DNA of 64,000 bases, from the NCBI GenBank assembly GCA_018263115.1, contig JADFDC010000001.1, positions 1 to 64,000 of the forward strand, read 5' to 3'. The translations under genes were made by a program, and so were the position numbers. This stretch comes from Thiobacillus sp. (GTDB lineage Bacteria; Pseudomonadota; Gammaproteobacteria; Burkholderiales; Thiobacillaceae). The notes beneath the pieces are model-generated. The model worked only from the letters and a program-made list of their open reading frames with translations, was not told where the DNA came from and ran no database searches. Shown here in pieces: positions 32,290 to 39,618 of the stretch; the first letter of the stretch is position 1, and every line of letters starts with the position of its first letter.

Positions 32290-33000
32290 CTATGGCTTCC
32301 ACCACCAAGAGGAGCGATAAACTTGAATGGCGTCACCCAAAAACGTCCAAGAACGACGTTCCCACATCAGCTTCTTATCTTCTCCTCCATACTTCGATTC
32401 ATCGTTTAGGTTGTTAAAGACAGTCGCAGTGACAAATGTGCTGTATGGGTGTTCCCGTAAATCACTCATTTTTGCAGCGAGGTTTGGAGCTCGTCCTATC
32501 CATATAAGATCATTTGACCCTCGAACGCCACCGCGTACAGCCAATACTGTGCCTGTATCCACACCAACACCATGCCGGATACTAAAGCTCGCATCTCTAA
32601 CACTTTCATAGCTCGACTCGAATTTAGTTCTTATCTCATCGACCGCCCACTTTATTTGGAGGGCACACTTCGCGGCAGATGAGTTTTTTGAGTCGCCGTA
32701 AAAAACCCCCATAACTCGATCCCCGTCAAAGCTAACAATCTTTCCACCACGAGCATTAATGATCTTTGAAGAGCAATAAAGAAATGATTTGATGATTTTT
32801 GCCGCAACACGTCGATCAAGCTCCTTCGCCATCTTGGACGAATCAGCCAAGTCTGCGTAAAGAAAGGCTGCTTCAATCTCAACAGCTCCACCAGCTAGGG
32901 CAACCTCCTCTGTTTCGGGGACTTTTCTACCATCCCGTTTATCCCACGGCGTGTTGATGATTGTTTGTACATCCCCAAGAAGATCATCCCCTAGGGCCAT
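32290..33000 (-). CDS. Class III nucleotide cyclase, Pycsar PycC-like
   Basis: 236 aa single cyclase domain without sensor domains. Metal-binding aspartates are D50 in AAFLYADLADSS and D94 in VSFDGDRVMGVF. The late motif is GSNDLIWIGRAPNLAAKMS, with N173 and, four residues on, K177 where adenylate cyclases usually have Arg. This short form paired with a TM effector matches Pycsar pyrimidine cyclases, which make cCMP or cUMP on phage infection. The ATG at 33000 has GGAAG eight bases upstream; a TTG at 33015 is the alternative. It begins four bases after the effector stop. An ordinary adenylate cyclase is the alternative reading. Confidence 0.82.
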   Translation of the reverse strand: MALGDDLLGDVQTIINTPWDKRDGRKVPETEEVALAGGAVEIEAAFLYADLADSSKMAKELDRRVAAKIIKSFLYCSSKIINARGGKIVSFDGDRVMGVFYGDSKNSSAAKCALQIKWAVDEIRTKFESSYESVRDASFSIRHGVGVDTGTVLAVRGGVRGSNDLIWIGRAPNLAAKMSDLREHPYSTFVTATVFNNLNDESKYGGEDKKLMWERRSWTFLGDAIQVYRSSWWWKP

Positions 33001-33004
33001 ATAT

Positions 33005-33481
33005 TCAGCTTCCAAAAAAGTTATAAATTGCCAATGTCCAGGGAATGGTGGACAAGAGCAAGCAAACCATTCCTCGCTTTACCCAGTTGAATTTAGTGGA
33101 TGCTATTAATGCGTTGACATGGCACTGTTTAATAAGATCGGCTGCATATCCTCCCTCATCAATTGAGTTGATGTTTGACTCATATTGATCGAGGTCATGC
33201 GATGCGATACCCCCGAAGAATATAACCGACCCTTTTGTGCCCGTTGTCCTTGGGAAAGTGGCAAACCCTGAAAATAAAATGCTCAGGCACAAAAAGAAAA
33301 TCGCAAATGCAGCAGGTATCCCTGATTCTAGTGTCCATGCTGCCGGTTTGGGTGCAAACGCTGAGAGGGCTCCGAGCATCGCAGTGGAAAGTGGTAACAC
33401 TAAGGTTAGCCTTGAATCAGCAGCAGAAATCCAGGATAGTTGCCAATCCAAGATTTTTTCTATTTTTTCTGTTTGCAACAT
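33005..33481 (-). CDS. Three-helix membrane effector, Pycsar PycTM-like (DUF5706-like)
   Basis: 158 aa. Hydrophobic segments at about residues 25-43, 54-76 and 136-155 frame a soluble part with GSVIFFGGIASHDLDQYE and GGYAADLIKQCHVNALIAST, then KFNWVKRG. This helix-helix-FFG-helix layout is that of DUF5706/Pycsar effectors, thought to damage the inner membrane when bound by a cyclic pyrimidine nucleotide. The ATG at 33481 has AGAGG six bases upstream. It is the first gene of a two-gene operon with the cyclase. The family call is by pattern only. Confidence 0.78.
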   Translation of the reverse strand: MLQTEKIEKILDWQLSWISAADSRLTLVLPLSTAMLGALSAFAPKPAAWTLESGIPAAFAIFFLCLSILFSGFATFPRTTGTKGSVIFFGGIASHDLDQYESNINSIDEGGYAADLIKQCHVNALIASTKFNWVKRGMVCLLLSTIPWTLAIYNFFGS

Positions 33482-33745
33482 CTGGCACCTCTACTTAGGG
33501 GAATAGGAGAAAAACTAAATTTAAACAATCCGGCTCGAGTTACTCGAGTACGCGATTTTAGCTAGCCTCCTCAAGGCAAAAACTGGTCGGAACCAAAGGG
33601 GCATGTAACAAGCTAATCTCTCTTATTGGTATAGGTTTTTGTGGATTCTGGCACCAAGGTTCGGGGTGGTGCAAGGGAACTAGTCGTGGGCAGTCGGAAG
33701 CGGCTTGCGGGCATGACGGATCAAACATCGTTTCCCCTAATGCTT
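33482..33745. other. AT-rich leader of the Pycsar-like operon, no gene seen
   Basis: About 260 bases without a supported gene. Nearest the effector start the sequence is AT-rich and must hold the operon promoter, though no consensus pair stands out. A palindrome built on CTCGAGT-TA-CTCGAG lies at about 33534-33549. The right part becomes GC-richer before the selO-related block begins. Confidence 0.45.
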
Positions 33746-34004
33746 GCAGGGTGGAATTTGCGCACGTTCAGCCTTAAATTCCTTCGTGTCAGCCAAATGC
33801 CCCACTCGTCCCTGAAACGTGGACCAGCCGATACCGAATACCGCCATCCCCTTCGACAACTTCTACGCCCGCGACCTACAAGATTTCTATGAACCTTGCC
33901 AGCCTGCGCGCGCGCCGCTGATTGGCGAGGTCATTGATGGCAACGCTGGCGTCGTGAAATTGCGCTGAAGGGTTCTGGGCGCACGCCGCTATCACGCCAG
34001 GGTG
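33746..34004 (+). pseudogene. Remnant of the selO 5' end and upstream region
   Basis: From GCAGGGTGGAATTTG (33746) the sequence follows the region before intact selO (from 35701). It then reads PNTAIPFDNFYARDL and FYEPCQPA from 33834, matching selO residues about 2-26. The start codon has become ATA (33831). About 65 codons are then missing, and selO sequence resumes as RAPLIGEVIDGN and, after a frame change, REIALKGSGRTPLSRQG, stopping near 34004. It is a clear non-functional partial copy, diverged from the intact gene 1.9 kb downstream. Confidence 0.88.
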
Positions 34005-34005
34005 G

Positions 34006-34041
34006 TTGATGGGAAATTCAAGTTCATGAGTTTCCCATCAA
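34006..34041. repeat. Perfect 11-base inverted repeat at the selO remnant border
   Basis: TTGATGGGAAA (34006-34016) is repeated inverted as TTTCCCATCAA (34031-34041) with a 14-base spacer. It begins exactly where similarity to selO ends, so it may be a recombination scar, an element end or a regulatory hairpin for the next gene. Confidence 0.65.
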
Positions 34042-34208
34042 CAATGTGCCTGGTACTTTTCCGCTACATTCGGCCAAAGCGGGAGTTTGTATACTGCCTG
34101 CCCCGGTCTGTCTGCTTGAAATGCAGACAGATATTCTTTGCTGAGACCCGCACAAGGAAAAACTCGGCGCATTCAAACGATCAGGTGACGACTTTGAGGG
34201 AAGGCTTG
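34042..34208. promoter_or_regulatory. Leader of the TonB-like gene
   Basis: It contains a TATACT -10-like box at 34089-34094 and a perfect eight-base hairpin, CTGTCTGC/GCAGACAG at 34108-34130 with a seven-base loop. GAGGGAAGG at 34196-34204 serves as ribosome site for the GTG start. The frame is open through here, but its translation looks non-coding. Confidence 0.4.
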
Positions 34209-35015
34209 GTGCCCCGGTTCCGGATTGGCTTTCTCGCGGCGATTTTGTTGTCGCTGGCTTTTCACGCCAGCTTGATGGGGCCATGGTGGGGCAAGCCGAA
34301 GCCACCGGAAAAAGAGCCCATTCAGGTTCGCCTCGAAGTCAAGCCGGACATTGTGGTGAAGCCTCCGCCACCCAAGCCCTGGAAGAAGGCGCCTCCGGAG
34401 CCGGCCAAACCACGTTCAGTACCTGACACTCCGCCCCCTCCCACGCCAGAGAAAGTGCTGGCGTCCATGGCGGCGCCGCTCGCGCCGACTGCGGAGGAAT
34501 GGAAAATCGCGTCGACCTACACGCTCAAGAACAGCAAGCGTTACCGGTACAACTGGGGGCAGCAGGTGCGAAGCATGATGGGCACGGCGGTCGAGGGGCC
34601 GGGCCAGGGGGTGGTCCGGTTTCGCATCGAGATCGCGCCTGACGGAAAGATTGCCAGGGTGGAAGAGCTTTGGTCGACCTCGGAGCTGGCGTCGAAGCTG
34701 GCCTGGAAGGCGATTCAGAATATGCCGCCGTTGCCGCCGACGCCAACGGGAAAGCCGCTGGTTTTTGAGCAGACCATTTCGTTTTTACCGTACGAGACGG
34801 GGTGGCCGCCCAGCTACAAACTGGACTGTCTGCCGGAGCCCGAAGCTTTCAAAAACCCATATGCGTGGAACGGTTCTTCGCCGCCCAGCTACACGCCGCC
34901 CGGCCACCGCCCCCCTCCGCCAGAAGGCTGTCCGCCCGATTCCACTGCGGATACGATTGAAGAGGAAGAGCGGGAGTTGAAGCGCCAGGTGGATCAATGG
35001 CGGTGGGGGCGTTGA
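34209..35015 (+). CDS. TonB C-terminal domain protein
   Basis: 268 aa. A short tail and one transmembrane helix (FLAAILLSLAFHASLMGPWW) lead into a proline/lysine-rich spacer (VVKPPPPKPWKKAPPEPAKP). A TonB-like C-terminal fold follows: VVRFRIEIAPDGKIARVEEL, WKAIQNMPPLPPTPTGKPL, VFEQTISFLPYE. A second proline-rich tail ends in a charged helix, EEEERELKRQVDQW. TonB proteins pass energy from ExbBD to outer-membrane receptors, but no exbBD or receptor gene is near. The GTG start is chosen from its strong ribosome site and the helix position; the open frame begins further upstream. Confidence 0.75.
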   Translation: MPRFRIGFLAAILLSLAFHASLMGPWWGKPKPPEKEPIQVRLEVKPDIVVKPPPPKPWKKAPPEPAKPRSVPDTPPPPTPEKVLASMAAPLAPTAEEWKIASTYTLKNSKRYRYNWGQQVRSMMGTAVEGPGQGVVRFRIEIAPDGKIARVEELWSTSELASKLAWKAIQNMPPLPPTPTGKPLVFEQTISFLPYETGWPPSYKLDCLPEPEAFKNPYAWNGSSPPSYTPPGHRPPPPEGCPPDSTADTIEEEERELKRQVDQWRWGR

Positions 35016-35057
35016 ACCGGGCGAGTGGAATGCCCGAACTGGTCGACCCAATGAAAT

Positions 35058-35085
35058 ATGGGCTGCAGGTGCAGCCCATTTAATA
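35058..35085. terminator. Bidirectional terminator between convergent genes
   Basis: ATGGGCTGC (35058-35066) pairs with GCAGCCCAT (35071-35079) around a four-base loop, followed by TTTAAT. It lies between the TonB-like gene and the exported-protein gene that converges on it. Confidence 0.65.
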
Positions 35086-35102
35086 GGAAAAGATTCAAAC
35101 CA

Positions 35103-35567
35103 TCATTGCTCGGCCGCTTTCCGCCATGTGTGGGCATAAAACCCATCTTTAACATCGTACTCGAAAAAGTGGAGGCCATCCGCGGCGCGGTATATGGCAA
35201 AACAATGCTCCTCAACTCCACCCCTTGCAATTACGCCTCTTCCTCTTCTGGGCATATTCCTGCACAAGGTATTGTTTTTTTCATTGATAAACCATGTCCC
35301 CGAGGTGTCTTCCCCAACCCCGCGCTTGCCGACTTTACTGATACAGGTGCCGTCTGCATTGTGGATGACGATATGTCTGCCAGTTGGACCCCTCAGGTCA
35401 ATCACACTCGGGAAGAGTCCCTTCAGTTCCTCCGTGCTTACACGAGGCAAGCCTTTTGCCTCCATTTCTTTAATGTTGGGAGGGGCGCTTGGGAATTCCT
35501 GGGCAAAGCTGGCACTCAAGGGCATTAAAAGCGCTGCTGCCAGCATAATCACATTAAAACGTCTCAT
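35103..35567 (-). CDS. Exported protein of unknown function
   Basis: 154 aa. A signal peptide (MRRFNVIMLAAALLMPLSAS, cut near FA-QEF) leads a mature domain with VSTEELKGLFPSVIDLRGPT, SGTWFINEKNNTLCRNM and EEHCFAIYRAADGLHFFEYD. Two cysteines in that region could form a disulfide. The pattern of a threshold 'GTW...LC...C' motif recalls small periplasmic DUF995-like proteins, but I do not assign it. It lies between the selO remnant and intact selO, on the opposite strand from the TonB-like gene. Confidence 0.75.
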   Translation of the reverse strand: MRRFNVIMLAAALLMPLSASFAQEFPSAPPNIKEMEAKGLPRVSTEELKGLFPSVIDLRGPTGRHIVIHNADGTCISKVGKRGVGEDTSGTWFINEKNNTLCRNMPRRGRGVIARGGVEEHCFAIYRAADGLHFFEYDVKDGFYAHTWRKAAEQ

Positions 35568-35783
35568 CTCTCTTTCCTTTCACAAAATACATAGTCTGTA
35601 AAAACCCACCTCCCTACTTGCAATATAGGTTTCAAGAAATCTGATTTGCATGTCATTCAGGCAATTGCGACCTGAATCAGAATGCAATTCCCTGATCGCG
35701 GCAGGGTGGAATTTGCCCACGGTCGGCCTAAACTCTTTCTTGCCAGTCAGGCACTTTGCATTTCCCTGTAACGTGAACCCGCC

Positions 35784-37298
35784 ATGCCAAAACGCGCCAT
35801 CCCTTTTGACAACACCTATGCCCGCGATCTGCCAGGCTTTTATGAGCCTTGCCAGCCTGCGACGGTGCGTGAGCCGGTGTTGTTGTTCTTCAACCGAGGG
35901 TTGTCTGATGAATTGCAACTGGGTCTTGCCGGCCAGGATGACGCTTCGCTGGCGGCGATGTTTTCCGGCAACGAATTACCAGCAGGCGCGCAGCCGATTG
36001 CACAGGCGTATGCGGGGCATCAGTTCGGGCAGTTCAACCCGCAGTTGGGGGATGGACGCGCGTTGTTGATCGGCGAGGTGATCGATCGAAATGGCAAGCG
36101 CCGGGACATTGCCCTGAAAGGCTCGGGTCGCACGCCGTTTTCCCGTCGGGGCGACGGCAAGGCGGCGGTGGGGCCGATGCTGCGCGAGGTGCTGATCGGC
36201 GAGGCGATGCATGCGCTGGGCATTCCCGCTACCCGTGCGCTGGCAGTTGTCTCGACCGGTGAGCCGGTGTTTCGCGAACGCACGCTGCCCGGCGCGATTC
36301 TGACGCGCATCGCGGCGAGTCATTTGCGTGTGGGCACCTTTCAGTACTTTGCGGCGCATGGCACGCCAGAGCAGGTGCGGCAGTTGGCTGATTACGCCAT
36401 CGCCCGCCATTACCCGGAGGTGACGGAGACAGAAGACCGCTACCTGGCATTTTTGCGTGCCGTTGCGGAACGGCAGGCGGCGCTGATCGCGCAGTGGATG
36501 CACGTGGGTTTCATCCACGGCGTGATGAATACCGACAACATGGCCATATCCGGCGAGACCATCGACTTCGGCCCCTGTGCTTTCATGGAAGCCTACGATC
36601 CGCGCGCCGTGTTCAGTTCCATCGACGAAGGCGGGCGCTACGCTTACGAGGCGCAACCGCACATCGCGCGCTGGAACCTGGCGAGATTGGCCGAGGCCTT
36701 GCTGCCGCTGATTGCAGACAATGAGGGCGAGGCAATCGAGCTGGCGACGGGGGTGCTGGATGATTTTCCGCTGCGCTTTCATGCGCACTGGCTATCCGGA
36801 CTGCGCGCCAAGCTGGGGTTGGGTGGACAGCGTGAAGAAGACAACCGTGCGGATGCGGCACTGGGTGAAAGCTGGCTGGATCTGCTGCATGCGCAACAGG
36901 TGGATTTCACCCTGGCCTGGCGGCGGCTGGCGGATGCGGCGGAGGGCAACGAGGCGCCGCTGCGCGCGCTATTTGCTGGGCAGCCGGGACTGGATGGCTG
37001 GCTGAAGCACTGGCGCGAACGCTGCGCTGTTGAAGATTTTGGCGAGAATGCCGGCAAGCCCAATGCAGATAAAGCGCGGGCCACGCGCATGCGCAAAGTG
37101 AACCCCTGGCTGATTCCGCGCAACCACCGCGTGGAAGAAGCGCTGGCCGCTGCGTCGGACAAAGGCGATCTGGCGCCGTTTGAAGCTTTGCTGAAAGCCT
37201 TGCAAAAGCCCTTTGATGAAGACCTGGCGCTGGCCCGCTACACTGAGCCGGCATCTGGCGAATTCATGGCGGAGTTCCGGACGTTTTGTGGAACGTGA
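35784..37298 (+). CDS. selO: SelO (YdiU), protein AMPylase pseudokinase
   Basis: 504 aa, typical of the family. SelO transfers AMP from ATP to Ser/Thr/Tyr of target proteins. Seen are IPFDNTYARDLPGFYEPCQP, YAGHQFGQFNPQLGDGRALL, KGSGRTPFSRRGDGKAAVGP, REVLIGEAMHALGIPATRAL, and the metal site TIDFGPCAFMEAY after GVMNTDNM. The usual bacterial C-terminal redox or selenocysteine region is not obvious; the protein ends EFMAEFRTFCGT with one cysteine three residues from the end, compatible with the Cys version. A decayed copy of its 5' end lies at 33746-34004. Confidence 0.95.
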   Translation: MPKRAIPFDNTYARDLPGFYEPCQPATVREPVLLFFNRGLSDELQLGLAGQDDASLAAMFSGNELPAGAQPIAQAYAGHQFGQFNPQLGDGRALLIGEVIDRNGKRRDIALKGSGRTPFSRRGDGKAAVGPMLREVLIGEAMHALGIPATRALAVVSTGEPVFRERTLPGAILTRIAASHLRVGTFQYFAAHGTPEQVRQLADYAIARHYPEVTETEDRYLAFLRAVAERQAALIAQWMHVGFIHGVMNTDNMAISGETIDFGPCAFMEAYDPRAVFSSIDEGGRYAYEAQPHIARWNLARLAEALLPLIADNEGEAIELATGVLDDFPLRFHAHWLSGLRAKLGLGGQREEDNRADAALGESWLDLLHAQQVDFTLAWRRLADAAEGNEAPLRALFAGQPGLDGWLKHWRERCAVEDFGENAGKPNADKARATRMRKVNPWLIPRNHRVEEALAAASDKGDLAPFEALLKALQKPFDEDLALARYTEPASGEFMAEFRTFCGT

Positions 37299-37314
37299 GG
37301 CCCGTTGCCTTTTA

Positions 37315-37440
37315 CCCCCTTGATAAAGGGGGTGGCTCGCAACGCGAGCCGGGGGATTTTGTGGTGGGTGTGTCGAGGTAGCCTAAACTCATCGCCCTTG
37401 GCATCATGACAAATCTCCCCGACCCCCCTTTATCAAGGGG
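37315..37440. repeat. 126-base palindromic repeat element with 17-base terminal inverted repeats
   Basis: CCCCTTGATAAAGGGGG (37316-37332) is repeated inverted as CCCCCTTTATCAAGGGG (37424-37440). Each terminus is itself near-palindromic. An internal hairpin, GGCTCGC-AAC-GCGAGCC, lies at 37334-37350. There is no coding sequence. Similar CCCCTTTATCAAGGGG elements are common between betaproteobacterial genes; mobilisation by a transposase in trans is possible. Confidence 0.75.
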
Positions 37441-37470
37441 CAGTGAAGCCGTTCATTGGGGTTGGAGATG

Positions 37471-37498
37471 AAAAAAGCCGGGTTGCCCCGGCTTTTTT
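37471..37498. terminator. Bidirectional rho-independent terminator
   Basis: AAAAAAGCCGGG-TTG-CCCCGGCTTTTTT gives a GC stem flanked by A- and T-runs on both strands. It ends the minus-strand small exported protein gene and any readthrough from selO. Confidence 0.88.
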
Positions 37499-37511
37499 GC
37501 TGTTGGCAGTA

Positions 37512-37688
37512 TTAAACCCACCATCTTTCTTTTCCACCCACGCGGTCCCAGCTGATGACGATGGGCTCGGGGGCGGGGGCGGCGGTTTCCGGTTGTGCGG
37601 TAGAGACTGGCTGACATTCGTCTGCCTTGACTGCCTGCGCAGACAGGAGACTGGCCAGAACCAGTGCGGCGGTGAGGAGCTGTTTCAT
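37512..37688 (-). CDS. Small exported protein of 58 residues
   Basis: Starts MKQLLTAALVLASLLSAQAV with an evident signal peptide (cut near AVKA-DE). The mature part is about 36 residues: one cysteine, a Pro/Ala stretch, then EPIVISWDRVGGKERWWV at the C-terminus. GAGGAG lies six bases before the ATG, and the terminator at 37471-37498 follows. It starts ten bases after the HTH gene stop, so the two are probably one operon. No family recognised. Confidence 0.72.
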   Translation of the reverse strand: MKQLLTAALVLASLLSAQAVKADECQPVSTAQPETAAPAPEPIVISWDRVGGKERWWV

Positions 37689-37698
37689 GGCTGTCTCC

Positions 37699-38547
37699 TC
37701 AGTGGGCCTTGCCGGTTTTGAAGACGATGCGCGCGGCCATGAACGGGGCCTCCGATTCGATGCGCCGCTGCACGACGTCTGCTCCCAGCAGGTCGGTAAG
37801 TTGCCCGGTCAGCCGGAACAGTTCCTTCTCGGGCAACTGGGCGCGGCAGGCAACTTCCAGTGCGTTCCACAGGTAAGCGGGCTGCTGGTCGCGCACATGC
37901 AGCCGTTCGCAGGCCTGCATCAGGTCGCGCGCCTGCTGGATGCGGTCGGAGCTGGACTGGGTTGATTGGGGCTGAGCCTGCATCAGCATTTCGAACTGGT
38001 AGCCGAGGATTTCGTTTTCGATGGCGGCGGCCAGGCGGCCATCACCTTCGCCAATGGCCTGCAGGGCTTCCTGCTGGTACAGGCGCGCCTTGTGCGAAGC
38101 CGGGTCGGTGATGCTGTAGGTGAGGCTGGCCCAATGTAATAGCCGGGCACGCTCGGGATCGTTGTGCGTTGCCGTGCTGACGAAGTGTTCGGCCAGCGCC
38201 TGGGCGCTCTCGTCACGGCCGGTGCACATCAGGTCGTACAGGGCGCGGATGGTAGGCGGGCAGGGATTGAGCAGGGTGACATGGGATTTGATCCAGAGGT
38301 CGCGCTCGATGTCGCGCAAGCGGTCCTGGTTGTGGCTGGCGATGGCTTTCTTCGACAGCGGGTTTTCCCAGTTCTGCACCGTGGTCACGGAAACCGCGGC
38401 CATGGCGGCCAGGGCTTCCTGCGAAATCCGGTAGCGGCGGCGCATGCCGCTGACCCAGTCGGCCTCGAATTCACGCTGGTTCGAGTAGCTGCGCGGACGC
38501 AGCGGCTGGGTGTGGTAATCCTTCCATTTGCTGTTCAGGTATGACAT
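37699..38547 (-). CDS. HTH transcriptional regulator with helical C-terminal domain
   Basis: 282 aa. After a basic N-terminal segment (YLNSKWKDYHTQPLRPRSYS) comes a Cro/C1-like helix-turn-helix at about residues 35-65: MRRRYRISQEALAAMAAVSV, then TTVQNWENP. The rest is helical, with TPR-like stretches (ARLLHWASLTYSITDPASHK, EALQAIGEGDGRLAAAIENE). This DNA-binding plus helical-repeat layout fits regulators that sense a peptide or partner, by inference only. AAGGAG precedes the ATG at 38547. It diverges from the 38771 gene across a palindrome-rich region. Confidence 0.75.
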   Translation of the reverse strand: MSYLNSKWKDYHTQPLRPRSYSNQREFEADWVSGMRRRYRISQEALAAMAAVSVTTVQNWENPLSKKAIASHNQDRLRDIERDLWIKSHVTLLNPCPPTIRALYDLMCTGRDESAQALAEHFVSTATHNDPERARLLHWASLTYSITDPASHKARLYQQEALQAIGEGDGRLAAAIENEILGYQFEMLMQAQPQSTQSSSDRIQQARDLMQACERLHVRDQQPAYLWNALEVACRAQLPEKELFRLTGQLTDLLGADVVQRRIESEAPFMAARIVFKTGKAH

Positions 38548-38613
38548 CGAGGTGCTCCTTTTTCTGTTCACCTACTCTACGGAACCCATTATGGCTTTCT
38601 GAAGTGGGTTCGT

Positions 38614-38690
38614 TACCAACCAGGTTGGGGTACCAGGTTGGCCCAGGTGGTTGGCCGCTCCGGTTTGCCGTCCAGGTTTGGACCTGGTTG
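38614..38690. promoter_or_regulatory. Cluster of CCAGGTTGG-type palindromes, probable operators
   Basis: Four related motifs occur within 75 bases: CCAAC-CAG-GTTGG (38616-38628), CCAGGTTGG (38633-38641), CCAGGTGGTTGG (38643-38654), and CCAGGT-TTGG-ACCTGG (38672-38687). They lie between the divergent HTH gene and the exported-protein gene, which suggests binding sites for the HTH protein controlling both directions. Confidence 0.6.
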
Positions 38691-38770
38691 CTAATCAAGC
38701 CCCCGCCAACTGCCTAATCTTTGCATCGTGATGACGCCGCATGGTGCGGCGCGATAACCGGGAGAACATC

Positions 38771-39043
38771 ATGAATGCAATCGCCAGACTTTCACTAGCA
38801 GCCGTTTTTGCCTGGGGGCTGAATGTTAACGCGCAGGCCGCGGACATGGACAGCGTTGTGGCCTATTCCATGGGGGAATTTGACCGGGTGGGCATGAGTC
38901 AGCCGGCGCCAAAAACCCAATCCGGCAAAGGCCAGAAGAAATCCGCTACAAGCGTAGCCCAGGCCGGACAGGATCGCCAGATAAATGCGCAAAAAGCCGA
39001 GTTTGTGCGCAGGATGTTCTGGATGGCGCTGAGCATGCGCTGA
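38771..39043 (+). CDS. Small exported protein
   Basis: 90 aa. The signal peptide is MNAIARLSLAAVFAWGLNVN followed by AQA-AD. The mature part includes MDSVVAYSMGEFDRVGM, a Gln/Lys/Ser-rich middle and a basic end, EFVRRMFWMALSMR. GGGAGAA lies just upstream of the ATG at 38771. No known family is recognised. Divergent from the HTH regulator and probably controlled by the palindromes between them. Confidence 0.65.
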   Translation: MNAIARLSLAAVFAWGLNVNAQAADMDSVVAYSMGEFDRVGMSQPAPKTQSGKGQKKSATSVAQAGQDRQINAQKAEFVRRMFWMALSMR

Positions 39044-39156
39044 CAGGGCATGGCCTGACTTGGCTGTAAAAAATGCTGAATCAGGGAAAATCACGGGAGC
39101 TTTGCAGGCTATATTGAAGTCTCAGATTCGCTACCTTTTGCGAAAGGGACTTCACG

Positions 39157-39531
39157 ATGAAATACCTGTTGGGTGTCATGCTGTTTTTGGGGATGTCCGG
39201 CTTTGCGCAGGCTTCGGAAGAGCCTCGATCCACACCTGAAGCGATGATGCGGGAAATGGTATCGCCGGAGGATTTGCGATTTTTTCTTAACGAAGCCCGT
39301 CAGGCTTCACGTGCCGCGGCAAAAGGCGAAAGCTATATTCCCTCTCCGGGCACTGCCGACCGCGCGAAGGCAATCGGCGAGCGGATCAGGGAAAAGGGCT
39401 TTGGCCTGATGGAAATGCTGCTGGATGAAATTGAACGCGAGCTTGTAAAGGCCTTTCCGGAAAAACCCGATACCGGGGTTGCTCCGGATACCAAACCTGA
39501 CGCAAGGCCAGTCGAAGGCGACCGAACGTAA
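39157..39531 (+). CDS. Exported protein of unknown function
   Basis: 124 aa. A signal peptide, MKYLLGVMLFLGMSGFAQAS, precedes a mostly helical mature region with EAMMREMVSPEDLRFFLNEA and IREKGFGLMEMLLDEIEREL. A disordered Pro/Asp/Thr-rich tail ends the protein. AAAGGGA precedes the ATG, and a strong terminator follows. No family recognised. It is on the same strand as the 38771 gene, 113 bases downstream, and may have its own promoter. Confidence 0.7.
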   Translation: MKYLLGVMLFLGMSGFAQASEEPRSTPEAMMREMVSPEDLRFFLNEARQASRAAAKGESYIPSPGTADRAKAIGERIREKGFGLMEMLLDEIERELVKAFPEKPDTGVAPDTKPDARPVEGDRT

Positions 39532-39551
39532 CAAAACCCGGTTATCATGGA

Positions 39552-39578
39552 AAACGCGCGGATATCCCGCGCGTTTTT
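39552..39578 (+). terminator. Rho-independent terminator before uppP
   Basis: AACGCGCGG-ATAT-CCCGCGCGTTTTTT forms an eight- to nine-pair GC stem followed by six Ts, 21 bases after the preceding gene's stop. Confidence 0.85.
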
Positions 39579-39618
39579 TGTATAAATGCGGGATGAATCC
39601 TGCATTTATGGATGCCCA

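Noticed and set aside
32185-32409. Plus-strand 74-codon frame after thiC
   Set aside because: It overlaps the conserved end of the cyclase gene antisense and has no ribosome site or family match.
33746-34004. Functional short selO paralogue
   Set aside because: The start codon is ATA, about 65 codons are missing and the frame changes, so it is a remnant.
37443-37721. 92-codon plus-strand frame after selO
   Set aside because: It runs antisense through a terminator and the small exported gene, which has a signal peptide and a strong ribosome site.
38614-38690. Phage attachment or tandem-repeat site
   Set aside because: The motifs are palindromic and irregularly spaced between divergent genes, which fits operators better; no integrase is present.
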